Positions 1-11,364 of a stretch of DNA of 64,000 bases are shown one piece after another. Within the stretch, counting starts at the first letter, position 1. Each line of letters starts with the position of its first letter. The translations under genes and the position numbers were made by a program. This DNA is from Carposina sasakii (Eukaryota; Arthropoda; Insecta; Lepidoptera; Carposinidae), in NCBI GenBank assembly GCA_014607495.2, contig CP053159.1, positions 11,477,501 to 11,541,500 on the forward strand, in the 5' to 3' direction. Under the pieces are notes generated by a model. It searched no databases and was not told the DNA's origin. It worked only from the letters and a program-made list of their open reading frames with translations.

Positions 1-112
1 CGCCAGAAATAGTGATTAACTGGTAGAGAATGCTACATAGCATTAAGTTCGCCCATGTACAAACTGTTCAAATGTGCAATAAAGAATTTTATTATTATTA
101 TTTGTATCTCTT
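1..112 (+). mobile_element. 3' end of a LINE-like element
   Basis: The stretch ends in AATAAAG followed by a short ATT-repeat tail (about 80-108), the layout of many insect LINE 3' ends. No coding sequence is visible because the window starts inside the element. The clade is not determinable from this piece. Confidence 0.4.
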
Positions 113-780
113 TTGAAATTCTCGGGACTACAGAGTCCCGGTCCGTTGAGAGGCGTGCATCGGGCCGTAGCCAAGATGTAGAGGCCCTTTTAAGGGAACT
201 TTAATATGATGTGGAATACACATGACGGATACCATCGCCGAACGCACAATATGATACCTCTGGCGATGGACCCTGCCATGTGCAAGACTATTGGAGTGCA
301 GAGCTCTGTCATGCGATGGGAAACAAGGTCATGGGCTACGGGGCTAAATTTTGGGTGGGGTTGGAAAATCGGGATATTGAAGGAGACTAACGGACACCTG
401 CCATTACAACAAAGTCTCATAATTGTTAGGTGGCAGGCGGTGATTCGCCAACTCATTTCATGGGTCCCCTGAAACGGCCGCACGCATGGAGCGACAAAGG
501 GGGCAACATTTGGTGAGCGGCTAGGGTGGAGGGGTGCCCCTGGACTTTAAACCGAAGCCAACTCGCCACTTACGGACGGGCACGTCCACCCTCGAGCTGT
601 CATAGCTCTCGCGACTCCACTCTACCCGGCCGGCGAAGGCAAGGCAGAGGTGGGGGAACTGTTCCTCGTCAGACCTCACTCCGGCGCCGGAGATGAGGAA
701 CAGTGTCTCCCCCGGGAGCACTTCAGGTCCGTGGGAACGCTACCTCCCAACAGCTCGCCACAAGCTGCCCTGCGTGCTTA
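113..780. repeat. GC-richer block, probable degenerate repeat
   Basis: This block is clearly richer in G+C than its surroundings and has overlapping open frames on both strands (about 190-483 and 521-721). Neither has a recognisable domain, start context or splice structure. It lies between a LINE 3' end and a family-G repeat, so an old repeat is more likely than a gene. No second copy was seen in the window. Confidence 0.3.
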
Positions 781-794
781 TTATTATAGATACT

Positions 795-1120
795 ACTAGT
801 GGACGCCCGCGACTTCGTCCGCGTGGAAATTGAATTGTAGCTTATATGACACGTTTGTCGGTTTACCATAGCAGTGCCATCTATTGATTACTTACTCAAT
901 CCAGTCGAAAAGTATCGACATCTGACTGTCAATTAATTATAGACAAATAATTTGCAATAAAATAAAATTGCGACTATAATTAAAGATCTAAGCTATCCTA
1001 TCTCTCAAGTTGGACCAGACTGCTCACGGTGTGCCAATTTAATTTAAAATCGGTTAAGTAGTTTAGGAGTCCATCGCGGACAAACATCGTGACAGGAGAT
1101 TTATATATATTAAGATATCT
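795..1120 (-). repeat. Family G-type dispersed repeat
   Basis: It begins with the block CTAGTGGACGCCCGCGACTT, which recurs near 4403, 14430, 17393 (inverted), 57675 (diverged) and 62915 (inverted). It runs on through sequence around 1040-1110 resembling common lepidopteran LINE/SINE 3' regions. No ORF of its own. Confidence 0.45.
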
Positions 1121-1464
1121 GCTAATGAATAGGTACAAAGGAAACCTTTCATTTTGGCTTTGTTACGCTTGGGTAAAAATTTAAGTTCTAATATCTTGTA
1201 ACCAATCAGTTGATTGGAGCCGCCTTCTGAACGCGTGGCCGGGCTGTGGCAAACACGATGACGGCACAAAACAGGCATAATGGCGTCGAGCACCCAATTT
1301 ACAACGAACGGAAACAAGCTCCTTTGAAAATAAATAAAATCATTAATCAAATCGGTAAATGTGCTGAGGGGATTTCTTCATTCGAATAAGAAAGTGTGTT
1401 TAAAGATTTTTGGCTGTTTTTTTTAAAGGTTTACAAAAATATATATTGAGAAATGAAAAAAAAA

Positions 1465-1605
1465 TCACTCGAGTGAGACTTGAACTCACGACCTCTCGCA
1501 TTCTGTGCTTCGCTCTAAACAACTGAGCTACCGGGTCAATTAACTCGGATGGCGAATTTGACCATCTCTTTACACTTTTAATTTTTTACATTATTGGCAA
1601 ACGTT
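1465..1605 (-). mobile_element. tRNA-derived SINE (family S1)
   Basis: On the minus strand it shows a tRNA-like A box (TAGCTCAGTTG) and a B-box-like segment (GAGTTCAAGTC) separated by tRNA-like spacing, then an A/T-rich tail. Related copies lie at 23305, 46320, 56050, 61340 and 61781, with 3' fragments at 7358 and 60446. The repeated occurrence with the same non-tRNA flank shows a SINE and not a functional tRNA gene. Confidence 0.65.
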
Positions 1606-1707
1606 ATTTTATTTTTATTTTTCATAAGTACATATAGGGTTTAAAAATGTAATTAGTACCTACCTACGGTGTCAATTATTTACGAGTACAAAGCTTTATT
1701 AGTTTAT

Positions 1708-2058
1708 TATATAGGGTATTTTTTCGTTGCCACCCTTAACGAAGGGTGCGAACTCTATACATCAAATAAAGTAAGTTTATGCCAAAACAATGCTGGGATG
1801 TAAATTTTTTGATTTTTTTATTACTTGATCGGGCGAAATTTATAGTATCCAGTGTTTATGCTAGTTTTTTCATAGACAGATATTAATTATTTCTCGTGAA
1901 AAATGTGCAATTATGCAGAAAAACCCAGTCTATTTACTCACCTTTGGACCCTAATATTTTGGAAACCAGACACTTCCCAGGTATGCTTCCATGGAGAAAA
2001 TGATCGTGATGATGAGGAGATTCTGTAGTTTTCTGGAACGTTGACGACCAAAAATATT
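1708..2058 (-). mobile_element. MITE-B copy, 5' end eroded
   Basis: This is an inverted copy of the roughly 380-bp MITE-B. It opens with a degraded terminus (TATAGGGTATTTTTTCGTTG) and the CCCTTAACGAAGGGT stem, continues through CCAGACACTTCCCAGGTATG, and stops near GACGACCAAAAAT. The outer terminus at the right is lost. Confidence 0.7.
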
Positions 2059-2167
2059 CAAGAGTTTTTAACGCCAATACAGCTATCTTTTCCTGTCTTT
2101 CCTTAGGCGCAACGGATAATTATTTAAAGATAAATTTATATCACATTAATTTTGACTTCCTAATGAG

Positions 2168-2470
2168 GTGCGTGCATATGTAATAATTAGAGTCCCACAA
2201 TCGTCTCCGTTCTACTCTAATCCCGAATCTGCATATCATCCCGCCGCTGCCGTCTGGCCAAATTCGAGGCAGACATTGTTATCTTGTGTTGGTGCTTACA
2301 TGCCTTCGAGTAACGTCGAGGCGATAACTGCAATGGAGATAACGACATGTAACATTGTTAAAGCATCGAGACAAGACGCTAGTGCTCACCTCTTGGCCCA
2401 CCCTTACGTGATTTCCATAGCCACACTATGTTCAGTCGCTGAGGAATGCAAAATCGCTTCATTAGAATAA
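2168..2470 (+). other. Unassigned 100-codon open frame
   Basis: This frame runs ATG to TAA and has no domain I recognise, no transmembrane segment and no convincing splice partner. Base composition is slightly higher in GC than its flanks. It could be a remnant of a host exon or a chance frame in a decayed repeat. No second copy is visible in the window. Confidence 0.15.
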
Positions 2471-2784
2471 TCAAACGCAAAATGCTTTTGCCATGCATTA
2501 CGTCACTTTCGCCCTTCAGCTGTTAGAAAGAGATACAAGAACGCTAGAGTAGCGAGACTTTTGTAACTGAAGTAAAGTTGAAAGAGCACAGAACTGATTT
2601 TTTAAATTAACTGCTTGGTACGCAGTTGTTTGATTTTCTTTGTTTTATATAAGTTTTATATGATAGAAAAGGTGTAGATTTCCGACGACAGTATAGTTAA
2701 ATCGTTAAATGCATTACATTGAAGAAATTGTACCTATATGCAGCGTTTTGCAGGACGTACATTTTTATAACAAACAATGTTACC

Positions 2785-3047
2785 TACCTACTCATCATCT
2801 TCCTGCCCTTATGCCATTATTATGGGGTCGGCGTAATATGGTTTCTTTCGAAAGTCACATTACTAAACATTTGTTTTACTACGTCCGGCTCTCTGCCTGA
2901 CGCCAAACCTCTTTGGGTTTAGCTAAGCGATTTTTTTTAGAAAGTTCGTACATAGATAAATTCAGTGGTTCAAGCCCGTGACTGGGATCGAACCCACGCT
3001 TTCCGACTGAAAGGCGCACCGTCTTAACCATAAGGCTATCATCGCTT
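2785..3047 (-). mobile_element. tRNA-derived SINE (family S3), near full length
   Basis: At the right end, the minus strand gives a tRNA-like head with a B box (GGTTCGATCCCAGTC at 2977-2991) followed by a body and a 3' part ending in the GCATAAGGGCAGGAAGATGA stretch at the left. A related copy lies at 58845-59070 and a head fragment at 15303-15372. Length about 260 bp. Confidence 0.6.
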
Positions 3048-3917
3048 AACGCACCGGTAGTATGTACCTACTTGTAACCTACAAACTTAAAAATGTTGAA
3101 TATTTGTGTTACATACAGAACTAAAATAAAATAGTGCCGATCTAAACGGCAGGAATATTCCGGTTTTCATGTCAGGGAATGAGTTATGAGTGAAATTTTT
3201 TCACTTCCCCCGGCGTCCGGGGTTGTATATTACCCCGGTACTGCTCATACTTTCTATTAGGTATGAGTTTCTTTGGAGATTAAAAGCCTCCTTGTATATC
3301 ATAATAATGACCGTTTCTTGTTTTATCAAACGAATTTTGAGTTTAAAAGTTTAATAATTGCTCAAGTTTGTTTCTAGGCGGTCCATGGAGGGAAATTAAT
3401 GTGTTTATGGTTCCGTAGTCAGGAAGTCTCATAAGTATTTATTAATAGATAATTTTAAAGTAACTTTTACCTCTGGAGAGGTAGGTACGTAGTCTCAGTT
3501 TATATTGTTTTCCAGTTAAACCTTTAAGTCCATATGGTAAAGGGTAAGCCTGTCATCTCTTTTCGGGTACAAATAGTGTGGTCATTAGCTTTCTAAATTG
3601 TTTTCGAGTTATGAGCTAAGCAACAGAGTCTCGTTTGTATGATCGATAATAGAAGAATCGGAATCTAAGGCCCGAAATCTCGATCAGTTTTTTATTTCAG
3701 TTATTACATTTTGAAAATCAATGTCTACTTTCAAAACTGATCTGACTTTGATTTTGCAGATTTTACTGTTAGAGATTAGGTACTTATAATTGTTGTTTAT
3801 TTTTTTTATAAAACAAGTTTATCTTCCTTCGAAAAAACTATTTTTATAGATTCATCTTATAGACCACGATTTAGTTAATTCATCAGTTTACTATTAGAAA
3901 CAATGTAAAATTCTTGA

Positions 3918-3995
3918 ATTGTATCAGGCGTCACTATTCGGAAGTTCAAATCTCTATTGAGGGATCACCCGCCACCGGGCCCTATGTAAAATTCC
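3918..3995 (+). repeat. Family D terminus fragment
   Basis: It holds the outer end of family D (AATTGTATCAGGCGTCACTA, then TTCGGAAGTTCAAATCTC and GAGGGATCACCCGCCACC). The same end appears inverted at 58126-58185. Only the terminus survives here. Confidence 0.55.
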
Positions 3996-4402
3996 ATCTT
4001 TTTAAGAAAAAATTGCCGTCCCTATAAGATTCTGTCATTGAACCAGTGAGTTTTTTCTCATCGGTTCGATTGTCGAAAACGTTGGTTCTTTAAGGTAGTT
4101 CACAAAACCTACAAATAAAACGTCCCATTATAGCTTTTTTACGTACAGAATCATTTATTATCAAACAGTCATCACAACCAGACTGTTCATTAATAAACCA
4201 ATCAGGTTTTTTTAAAAGTTACTCTCATGAATATAGGTGATATAGTAACGGAACCCAACGTTGCATTCAACACTCTTAATGGGATTTTTGTCATGCCATT
4301 TGTACGCTAAATATATTTTTGTAATAATAAACTTTTTGAATAAAAAAAGTAATTTATGTTTGTTTTTCTTGCAATCGTACCAATATTACAATATTTATTA
4401 GT

Positions 4403-4440
4403 CTACTAGTAGACGCCCTCGACTTCGTTGGCGTAAGCTT
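4403..4440 (-). repeat. Family G terminal fragment
   Basis: A short copy of the block CTAGTAGACGCCCTCGACTT. It marks the end of a decayed G element. Confidence 0.4.
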
Positions 4441-4576
4441 TAAAATTCCCTATATTCTCGTTCCTGTGGGAATTTTGGACAATAATTTCTCGTCATACAA
4501 AGAATACGCCCTTAGAGGGCGTTTCGTTTTTAAGATCAGCGATTAGGGCTGTGCATTGATGCGTCAGTCATTCAGT

Positions 4577-4692
4577 GGGGTAAGCACGAACCTTTTTACG
4601 CGGCGTAACGCTAGCGACTCGCTAGCAAAATCTATGTGATTGGACAGTTTGACGATAGCGTTACGGACTATCGAGAGGTTCGTGCTTACCCC
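4577..4692. mobile_element. Fold-back MITE with 17-bp perfect terminal repeats
   Basis: The left arm GGGGTAAGCACGAACCT (4577-4593) is repeated exactly inverted at 4676-4692. A second inner pair (TAACGCTA / TAGCGTTA) gives further pairing. The 116-bp unit has no coding capacity. Outward similarity (CAG around both ends) suggests the true ends lie a few bases further out. Confidence 0.6.
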
Positions 4693-5079
4693 TCTGTAAA
4701 CCTACAAGTAATATATATTTTTATTGAGGCAACTATGAGCTAAGAATATTCCATTGAATTACAGTAAAGTTGATTGTAATTATGTGATTATATTTTTTTA
4801 AAACTAACTATTTGCACAAATACCGGAGTCTACTCTATGGAGGTGTCACTAACACAATTCGGTATAATAGATGCCCCTGTAGACAATACATCACTTGCAT
4901 ACGCCAATTGATAACCAACTTGATTGAGTTAATTGCTATTTATGTAACTGAAGTAAGGCAGTGAAATTAATTAATTAAGTTAGTTTGAATTACACTAGCT
5001 AACTTCGCGAAGCAATAGCAGTTCCAATGTTATAATATTACATAATATCGATAAGCGGTGTTTCAACCGAGTTGTTGAT

Positions 5080-5500
5080 TTTGACACTTTCAGTAGGTTC
5101 TCAGTAAAATACCTGTTTACGATATAACGATTTCAAGATATACCGCACTTTTAGGTCGTAAACATAGGAGAGTGCTCTCGTCCTTAAGTTATTAGGTAGT
5201 GGAACTTCAGCACCTGTTTATTTATTGAATTAATCTAAACTAATATAGTTTATTATATGATTATTTATACTATTCTTTACTTTAATTTTAATATGGACAT
5301 TAATAATTATGTTAGGACATTACTAAGTGAATTCGTTTTCAATAAATTGTTTTTATTCTACCTAGGTAAGAAATGGTTTATCTAAAATAAAAGTATCGAA
5401 TACCAGAGTATGTTCCTGAGTTAACGATTGCGAAATTTTTGAATTTCTCGCGGTTTTCTTGTACAAGTTACGCTTCTCCTACTAATATAAATATTGCCTT
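5080..5500 (+). repeat. Family I dispersed repeat, copy 1
   Basis: It shares long colinear similarity with 34990-35440: CTGTTTACGATA-AACGATTTCA, a lysine-like AT-rich middle and CGGTTTTCTTGT-ACAAGTTACGCTT. No ORF or terminal inverted repeats were found, so the class is unknown. Confidence 0.45.
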
Positions 5501-6430
5501 ATGGTGTTATACCATAGATAAAAGAGTATTAAGTCTATGTATAACATTCAAACATTTCATTGACGTCTCCTAGTACAAAGTGGCAGCGGGATGGTGACAT
5601 GAACATATTACAAATATCGAAGCATAGTATACTACGAGTATTTCCGAGTGGTTTTCGTATACCACGAGTATACAAAGTTTTCTTCTATAGAATTCCCACT
5701 GCATTTTAATCTTCGATTTCATTTTGCTTACGTTAGATTGAGGCAATCTCAGTCGATCTGTCGCCCCTGGTTCCAACGAGCCATGTACTGAATAACAAGT
5801 GAGACCCTACCTTCCTACTGAAAAGTCTGGCACAAAAACGGTGAATAGAGTTACTATGAAACTCAAATTTATAAACGTTGTTTTTTGTCTTTGTTGACCT
5901 TCTTCTCCTATTAAGGTGCTACCTTACCTGGATCATTCGCGTCAAGACAGGTCTATCCGGTCAGCCAGCCTGTAAATATACCTACTACAGTAGCTTAGGT
6001 GGGAAACCAAAACTAGTAGTAGGCCGCAGTTCGAGTCCAGATGTCGCCAGTCAGATTTATTTTTTTCTTTTTTTTAGTTGCCCGAACATCCACATTTCAT
6101 GGTCTACATTGAAATCTGCTACTGCTGGTAAATTAAGCTCTATTGAAACATCGATCTATTATAATTATTGACAGAATGTGGGATACATCGGCTACTAATT
6201 AACTTATTATAATAGCTATGCCCCGAAATTCCTATAATGATGTTATTCGAAGCGGAAGATTGTAGATAGGCTTTATTAGAGTTTTTGGTATGTATTTCGA
6301 TTCAAGTTTAGTATGTTTAGGTCTATGTAATTTCCTCTACACAGCTGGAGCTTTACTTTTATTCATTAATTAACTAATTAGTTACCCTATTGCTCTACAT
6401 AACGTAATAAACAAAAGGCGTCATTGCTCA
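5501..6430. other. No supported gene or complete repeat
   Basis: This AT-rich stretch has short open frames on both strands (for example 5570-5776 minus and 5878-6171 plus) without domains. I see no repeat shared with the rest of the window. Confidence 0.4.
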
Positions 6431-6435
6431 GGGGG

Positions 6436-6768
6436 AAAATTCTGCAAAAACATGAGCCGAAACGCAACCACTAACGAACCATTAACAAAACCGCGATGCG
6501 AAAAAAAAATTTAGTTACCGCTAGGGTGATAAGATACATTTTGGTACGCAGCGGTCGCGAATATGACAAAATATTTTTTTGTTCTGTGTTTATCTGTTTC
6601 GTGCTGAAATGTGTCTGTTTACATCACCTTAAAGTGATTATTGCTTCGTACCGAGCTTCTACAAAAAGATAACTAATACTTAAGGGTTTTATAGACATGC
6701 TCCTTTTTTACAAACTGTATAACAGTTCCGTTTCAGCTCGAAAATTTTGTGGAATCGCCCCCCTGGAT
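6436..6768. mobile_element. Family J MITE
   Basis: The termini are CAGGGGGAAAATTCTGC and, inverted, CCAGGGGGGCGATTCCAC. Subterminal blocks GAGCCGAAACGCAAC (left) and CGTTTCAGCTCG (right) are also inverted. Other copies are at 45591-45824, with partial copies at about 14905-15055 and 15635-15698. No coding sequence; the transposase family is not determined. Confidence 0.6.
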
Positions 6769-7263
6769 TAATAAATTGAATGACAGAAGAAACGTAAATG
6801 ACCATCGGTAGTTCGAAACAGTATTAGAGAACTGACCGAACTCGCCGATAGAAAGAGGTCAGGCCCCGACAACTTTGAGGACCCAATAATAAATTCTTAT
6901 TTCGCACTTACATGTGTGGTGCAAATAGGAGAGAAATAACCGTTTTCGATGTTTCGGTAACTGAGTAAAAGGAAATAGAAATAGCAAGTATATCACATAA
7001 TATTCATGCTACCAAATTAGATACATCAAGGTTCTGAACCACTTCTAAACTCAGCTTATTTGTTTATGGTATGCATCTTTTTCCGTACATGAATCTGAAG
7101 TCAAATTTCGAATTAAACAAAGGAAGAAAAAATAACGAACTAGATTATTTTGTATTCCTACGGGCCTAACATACGCAGTCACGACAAGTTTCATCCACCC
7201 ATTTAGCTAACATGGCAGGATATTTTTATAATTAAGGCGCTCTTATAGGTAAACACGCAGTAC

Positions 7264-7308
7264 GTCTACCTCACTCCCTCAAACACGTAATGAGGGAGTG
7301 AGGTAGAC
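7264..7308. repeat. Perfect 18-bp hairpin
   Basis: GTCTACCTCACTCCCTCA (7264-7281) is followed by a 9-base loop and its exact reverse complement (7291-7308). It borders a SINE 3' fragment. It may be a fold-back core or an inverted duplication; nothing shows that it is transcribed. Confidence 0.6.
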
Positions 7309-7357
7309 ATATAGCGGGGCGCACCCGCAACCAGTGCAATATTTGGTTTTAATTAAT

Positions 7358-7445
7358 TGGGTTCGATTCCCACTCGGGTGAAGAATTTTTTCCGTTTTCT
7401 TTATTAATATTTTTTAAATTAATTGTCTACAAATTTTACAAAAAA
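7358..7445 (+). mobile_element. SINE S1 3' fragment
   Basis: It carries the B box GGGTTCGATTCCCACTCGGG, then GTGAAGAATTTTTTCC and an AT-rich tail, matching the 3' half of the copy at 46320. The 5' half of the tRNA-like head is missing. Confidence 0.6.
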
Positions 7446-7779
7446 GTACTTTTGCCACAAACTAAATTTGATAAAGCGCTATACAACTAAGCAAGTTTCG
7501 TGTTCATATTCACAATAGTTTTCAAGTAATTTGACTTAAAAGAACGTCAATAGGCAAATTTTCAAATCAAAATTCTATAGAGAATTTTCTAAGATTGAGT
7601 TTTTACGTTAGCTAAAAACTTCATAAAGGTTTAAATAAAAACATATATGTATAAAAATTGGAGCTGTGGTAATCGGGCAAGTATATCATTTATATATTCT
7701 AAAATGCCTCTTTTGTCTAATAACAGCGGCTTAATTTGTTTCTATGAAGGTAATGTCAAACGTAGACTTCTCAACTGAT

Positions 7780-8280
7780 GTCTATAAAGCGATTGAAGGC
7801 ACTTAAATATCGATACTTTTCGTTAGTCAAATAAATTAAAGGGAAAATATGAGAAAGTATATTAAGTATGTGTAGTTTTTTAGGTCTCTTGTGTTTTTGG
7901 AGGTCCAGCAGCGGATACTGCTCGGTCGCTGTCAAAGCAGCGTGCAAAGTACATCCACAAGACGCCCACTCTTGCACACTTCTAATGAAATGTATATTTA
8001 TTATATCTTTGTCTCCCTTTGTTCTATTTTCCATTCCGGGATACCACATTATTATGTCCTTAGACCATTTGTCTTTCTGACTCCTTATCATGTGTTCAGT
8101 CCATTTCCACTTTAGTTTGTTTACTGCCTAAGTCACATTTATTAATTTAGTTTTCTCTCTTATGTCTGTCAGTTTTATCTTGTCCTTAAGTTTCATATTT
8201 AGCATACTTCTCGCCATGTTGTTTTGGCATACTTGAAGTGTTTTGCTTGCTGGTAAGGGCCCAAGTCTAGCAACCATATG
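7780..8280 (-). pseudogene. Decayed LINE reverse transcriptase, C-terminal part
   Basis: Minus-strand translation gives a pattern typical of the C-terminus of RTE-like LINE proteins: a short LKWKW segment, then HMIRSQKDKWSKDIIMWYPG, where intact elements have a conserved GH-x-R-x-x-D-x-W-x-x-x-x-x-x-W-x-P run. The frame is open at 7771-8091 but upstream is interrupted by stops. It is unlike the intact LINE at 40.8-42.3 kb in detail, so it is a separate, older insertion. Confidence 0.55.
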
Positions 8281-8504
8281 TTAGACATATGTTAACCATA
8301 TGTTAGCATTCTAAGGATTATATAAATTAGTAAACCACTAATTATTATGAAACTCTAAAACCCAACACATTACCTACACAGAAATAACTACCCTCTACTA
8401 AGTATTAAAAAATATATAAATAATTACCTACCATTATTTATATTTAAAATAAATAGATACTATTTATGCACACAAACCAAATAGTATTGGGTGAATGTTT
8501 GAAC

Positions 8505-8542
8505 TTCCGAATTGTAACGCCTAATACAATTTCATTTATAAA
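8505..8542 (-). repeat. Family D terminus fragment
   Basis: GAACTTCCGAATTGTAACGC followed by CTAATACAATTTC is the outer end of family D, diverged. Confidence 0.45.
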
Positions 8543-8555
8543 ACAATGCTCTCTG

Positions 8556-8702
8556 TAAATTATGCCTTTCATCCCGTCGGTTTACATGCCCGTACCAAGT
8601 CTGACGGTTACTTCGTAACTTGTCTGTGATCGGCGCAACTTATAGACTTCCTCTTATATACTCATTTCTTATTTTATCTTTTATATCTCGGTCTATTTCC
8701 CC
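8556..8702 (-). pseudogene. Second LINE reverse transcriptase remnant
   Basis: Read on the minus strand it contains VAPITDKLRSNRQTWYGHVN, followed by arginines and acidic residues (RRDE). This is the well-known tail signature of another LINE group (P-x-x-x-K-L-x-x-x-R-x-x-W-x-G-H-V-x-R-R). A stop interrupts the frame just before it. It is too short to classify further. Confidence 0.6.
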
Positions 8703-9140
8703 ATCTCCTTGTAAGACAGAGCCCATTGTGCATATTCAACTGAATAGCAAAAAGCTTTTGCCTGCAATTTGGTCCACAGCCGAAGAAAGGGTACACCCTT
8801 ATAAGGGAAATAAAGTGCTGTACCTTGCAACCCGGTGGGCCCAAGGGTCACCGTATATTGAAATAGGGCCACCTAATGCCGAAACTAAAGCCCGTAGTTT
8901 TTTATCGTTAGCTAATGTAACGTAACGGTGTGGTTGGTGATATTTTGTATAAGTTTGTAAAGGTTGGGCAGGTAACATTTTTTGGTGTGTGTTTTTCGTA
9001 CGGTTAATGCATTTCGTTGTATAGTTGATAGGTATAATGTATAAAATAACGGGATTATATAGGTATAATGTATACCTATATACATATAGTGATGAAACTT
9101 AGTTGTTAACTTTGTTTGTTACTTTTGATGCAAAAAAAAT
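8703..9140. other. No supported feature
   Basis: An open frame at 8620-8925 (+) overlaps the antisense of the LINE remnant and has no domain. The rest is AT-rich with GTATAATGTATA direct repeats near 9030-9090. Confidence 0.3.
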
Positions 9141-9148
9141 GACAGTTA

Positions 9149-9231
9149 TACAGGGTGTAACAAAAAGGGTATGTTATATGGGCTATTTACATAACTTTTC
9201 GCTTAACATACCCTTTTTGTTACACCCTGTA
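9149..9231. mobile_element. MITE-A, minimal fold-back copy
   Basis: It consists of almost nothing but the two terminal repeats: TACAGGGTGTAACAAAAAGG at the left and the inverse at the right, joined by a short centre (GGGCTATTTAC). It is 83 bp long compared with about 220 bp for full copies at 15402, 24958 and 28746, so the centre has been deleted. MITE-B follows directly. Confidence 0.75.
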
Positions 9232-9525
9232 TATGGTGATTTTTGGCCATCAACGTTCCCGAAAACTACGGAATCTCCTCATCATCGCGATCATTTTTCT
9301 CCATGGAAGCATACCTGGGTGTCTGGTTCCCAAGATATTAGGGTCCAAAGTTGAGTAAATAGACTGCGTTTTTCTGCATAAATGCACATTGACGCATGTA
9401 GCAAGATTTTTTCACTAGAAATAATGAATATCTGTCTGTGAAAAACTAGCATAATCACTGGACACTATAAATTTCGCCGGATCAAGTAATAAAAAATAAA
9501 AAAACATTTTATTTCCAGCATTTTT
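9232..9525 (+). mobile_element. MITE-B copy, truncated at the right
   Basis: It starts TATGGTGATTTTTGGCCATC directly against the end of a MITE-A, runs through CCATGGAAGCATACCTGGGT and GACGCATGTAGCAAGATTTT, and ends in the T-rich run before the distal terminus. The right inverted terminus is absent. Confidence 0.75.
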
Positions 9526-9609
9526 TTTTGTATAATGATAAATCTAGTACATATAAACAAACGCAAGTCCTACTTATAAACATATTTGAACAAATCAATC
9601 AATTATGTA

Positions 9610-10060
9610 TACAGGGTGTAGGTGACAGCCAGGAAAATACTGAAATGCTGAACCAGTACCGTTCTGTTGAGTTATACGACAGTGTATTTTTGATTTGGTT
9701 ATCAGTAATCTTTGCTCTCCGCGCCAATTGTATCGGGCGATCTTGTGACTAATTAAATGGGCTTATTGGTTATTGTGTAACACATTTCTGTTTTTTGGAT
9801 CACTTGTGACTCTCCATTAGGGTTGATCAGTTTTTTGAACATTTTTGAGGGCAACTTTTTTTGAAAATCATCCTTTGGTTTAAATTTTATTTTTATGTCA
9901 TTATTTAAGGCCTAATTAAACGAACTAAACATTTTTTCTGTGAAAAAAATGTCGGAAAATTTCGGAATTTACCTGCGAAAATTTTTTATGTTTTCCGCCT
10001 CAGAATCATGGCCTGAAGTCATGGTATCAATATTTTCCTGGCTGTCACAAACATCCTGTA
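9610..10060 (+). mobile_element. MITE-C, full copy (451 bp)
   Basis: The termini TACAGGGTGTAGGTGACAGC and (inverted) TACAGGATGTTTGTGACAGC are followed by inverted CAGGAAAATA blocks. Related copies are at 60054-60727, 61744-62517 and 63920-64000. There is no coding region. Flanking TA at both ends fits a Tc1/mariner-type TA target, which is an inference. Confidence 0.75.
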
Positions 10061-10067
10061 TATTTAA

Positions 10068-10106
10068 TTGAATCAGGCGTCACTATTCGGTAGTTCAAAA
10101 ATCCAT
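10068..10106 (+). repeat. Family D terminus fragment
   Basis: ATCAGGCGTCACTATTCGG plus TAGTTCAAA matches the family D end seen at 3918. Confidence 0.45.
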
Positions 10107-10301
10107 ACAAATGGAGAAATATTGTATTTTCCATTAGGTTAAACCATATAGGGTGTAGACTTGTACAGTAGGACCCTTGACGAGGCTATCTTTACCATTA
10201 CCCATTTTCCCACCATTTTCGCATTCTTGACAAACATTAACTTAATTTTTCCGCAGCTTTAAATCTTACTTTTTTACAACAAAAATATAACTGAGTAGGT
10301 A

Positions 10302-10678
10302 TACAGGGTGATTTTTGGTCGTCAACGTTCCCGAAAACTACGGAATCTCCTCATCATCACGATTTTTCTCCATGGAAGCATACCTGGGAAGTGTCTGGTT
10401 TCCAAAATATTAGGGTCCAAAGTTGAGTAAATAGACTGCGTTTTTCTGCATAAATGCACATAGACGCGCGTAACAGTATTTTTTCACGAAAAATAATTAA
10501 TATCTGTCTATAAAAAAACTAACATAAACACCAGACACTATAAATTTCGCACTACCAAGGAATTTAAAAAAAAAAACAATTTTTTTTTTCCCAGCATTTT
10601 TTTTGGCATAAACTTACTTTATTTCATGTATAGAGTACGTACCCTTCGTTAAAGGTGGCCACAAAAAAACAGCCTGTA
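10302..10678 (+). mobile_element. MITE-B, full copy (377 bp)
   Basis: The left end TACAGGGTGATTTTTGGTCG and the right end (inverted) TACAGGCTGTTTTTTTGTGG are imperfect inverted repeats. Internal landmarks are CTCCATGGAAGCATACCTGG, TAAATGCACATAGACGCG and GAGTACGTACCCTTCGTTAA. There is no ORF. Confidence 0.8.
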
Positions 10679-11364
10679 TACTTATAAAAATGCATCAACA
10701 AACAAACAATATAAATTTATAAACTATTTATATTTACAGATAAATTACTCAAGATGCTATGCTGAAGACGTATAATTCATCTTGAATTGAATATCCGCTT
10801 GGATTTTCCAGAGCAAAACTAAAAGACGTATCGCGTGAAAAGTCCCCCATTATCAAAGATATATTTCTCAGTACGCAGCGAATTCTCGTACATTCCGACA
10901 AATAAAAATGCAAAGCGTGGCGATCATTTGTCAGAATCAGAGACCGTCCACATCCCAACTACGCGTATTATATCACCTTACTTATTGCATTATGGTGCCT
11001 CTACACATTGGGTACCAATATGGCAGGCAGTTGTTGTTTTATTTAGCCTTTTGTTTGCCGAATCTGATAACTGGTTACTTCCTTACGTCATTAGGCTCAT
11101 AGGTAGGTATGCAAAAGAATTAAATGAGTAGATTAGGGAAAAGTAACAGATATGTATAGCTTAATTTTAACAAACATTTTTTTATATTATCGCGTATTAC
11201 TACATCTATAGGTAGTCCGTGTATAGGTAAATGATTGAGTAATATGCTTTCAGCATCGGGCAGTCCAGCTTTTAGCTTATTTGTGCTAAGTACTAATACA
11301 TTTTTACTACTTACTTAGGTACGTATTACAATGAGTAGTAAGTGAATTTTTTTCATATACAGAT

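Noticed and set aside
206..721. Overlapping frames 190-483 (-), 206-472 (+) and 521-721 (-) as host genes
   Set aside because: No domain, no splice context, and the location is between a LINE end and a dispersed repeat.
7868..8115. Plus-strand frames
   Set aside because: They are antisense to a decayed LINE reverse transcriptase.
9103..9354. 83-codon frame across 9103-9354
   Set aside because: It runs through the junction of MITE-A and MITE-B and uses only their sequence.
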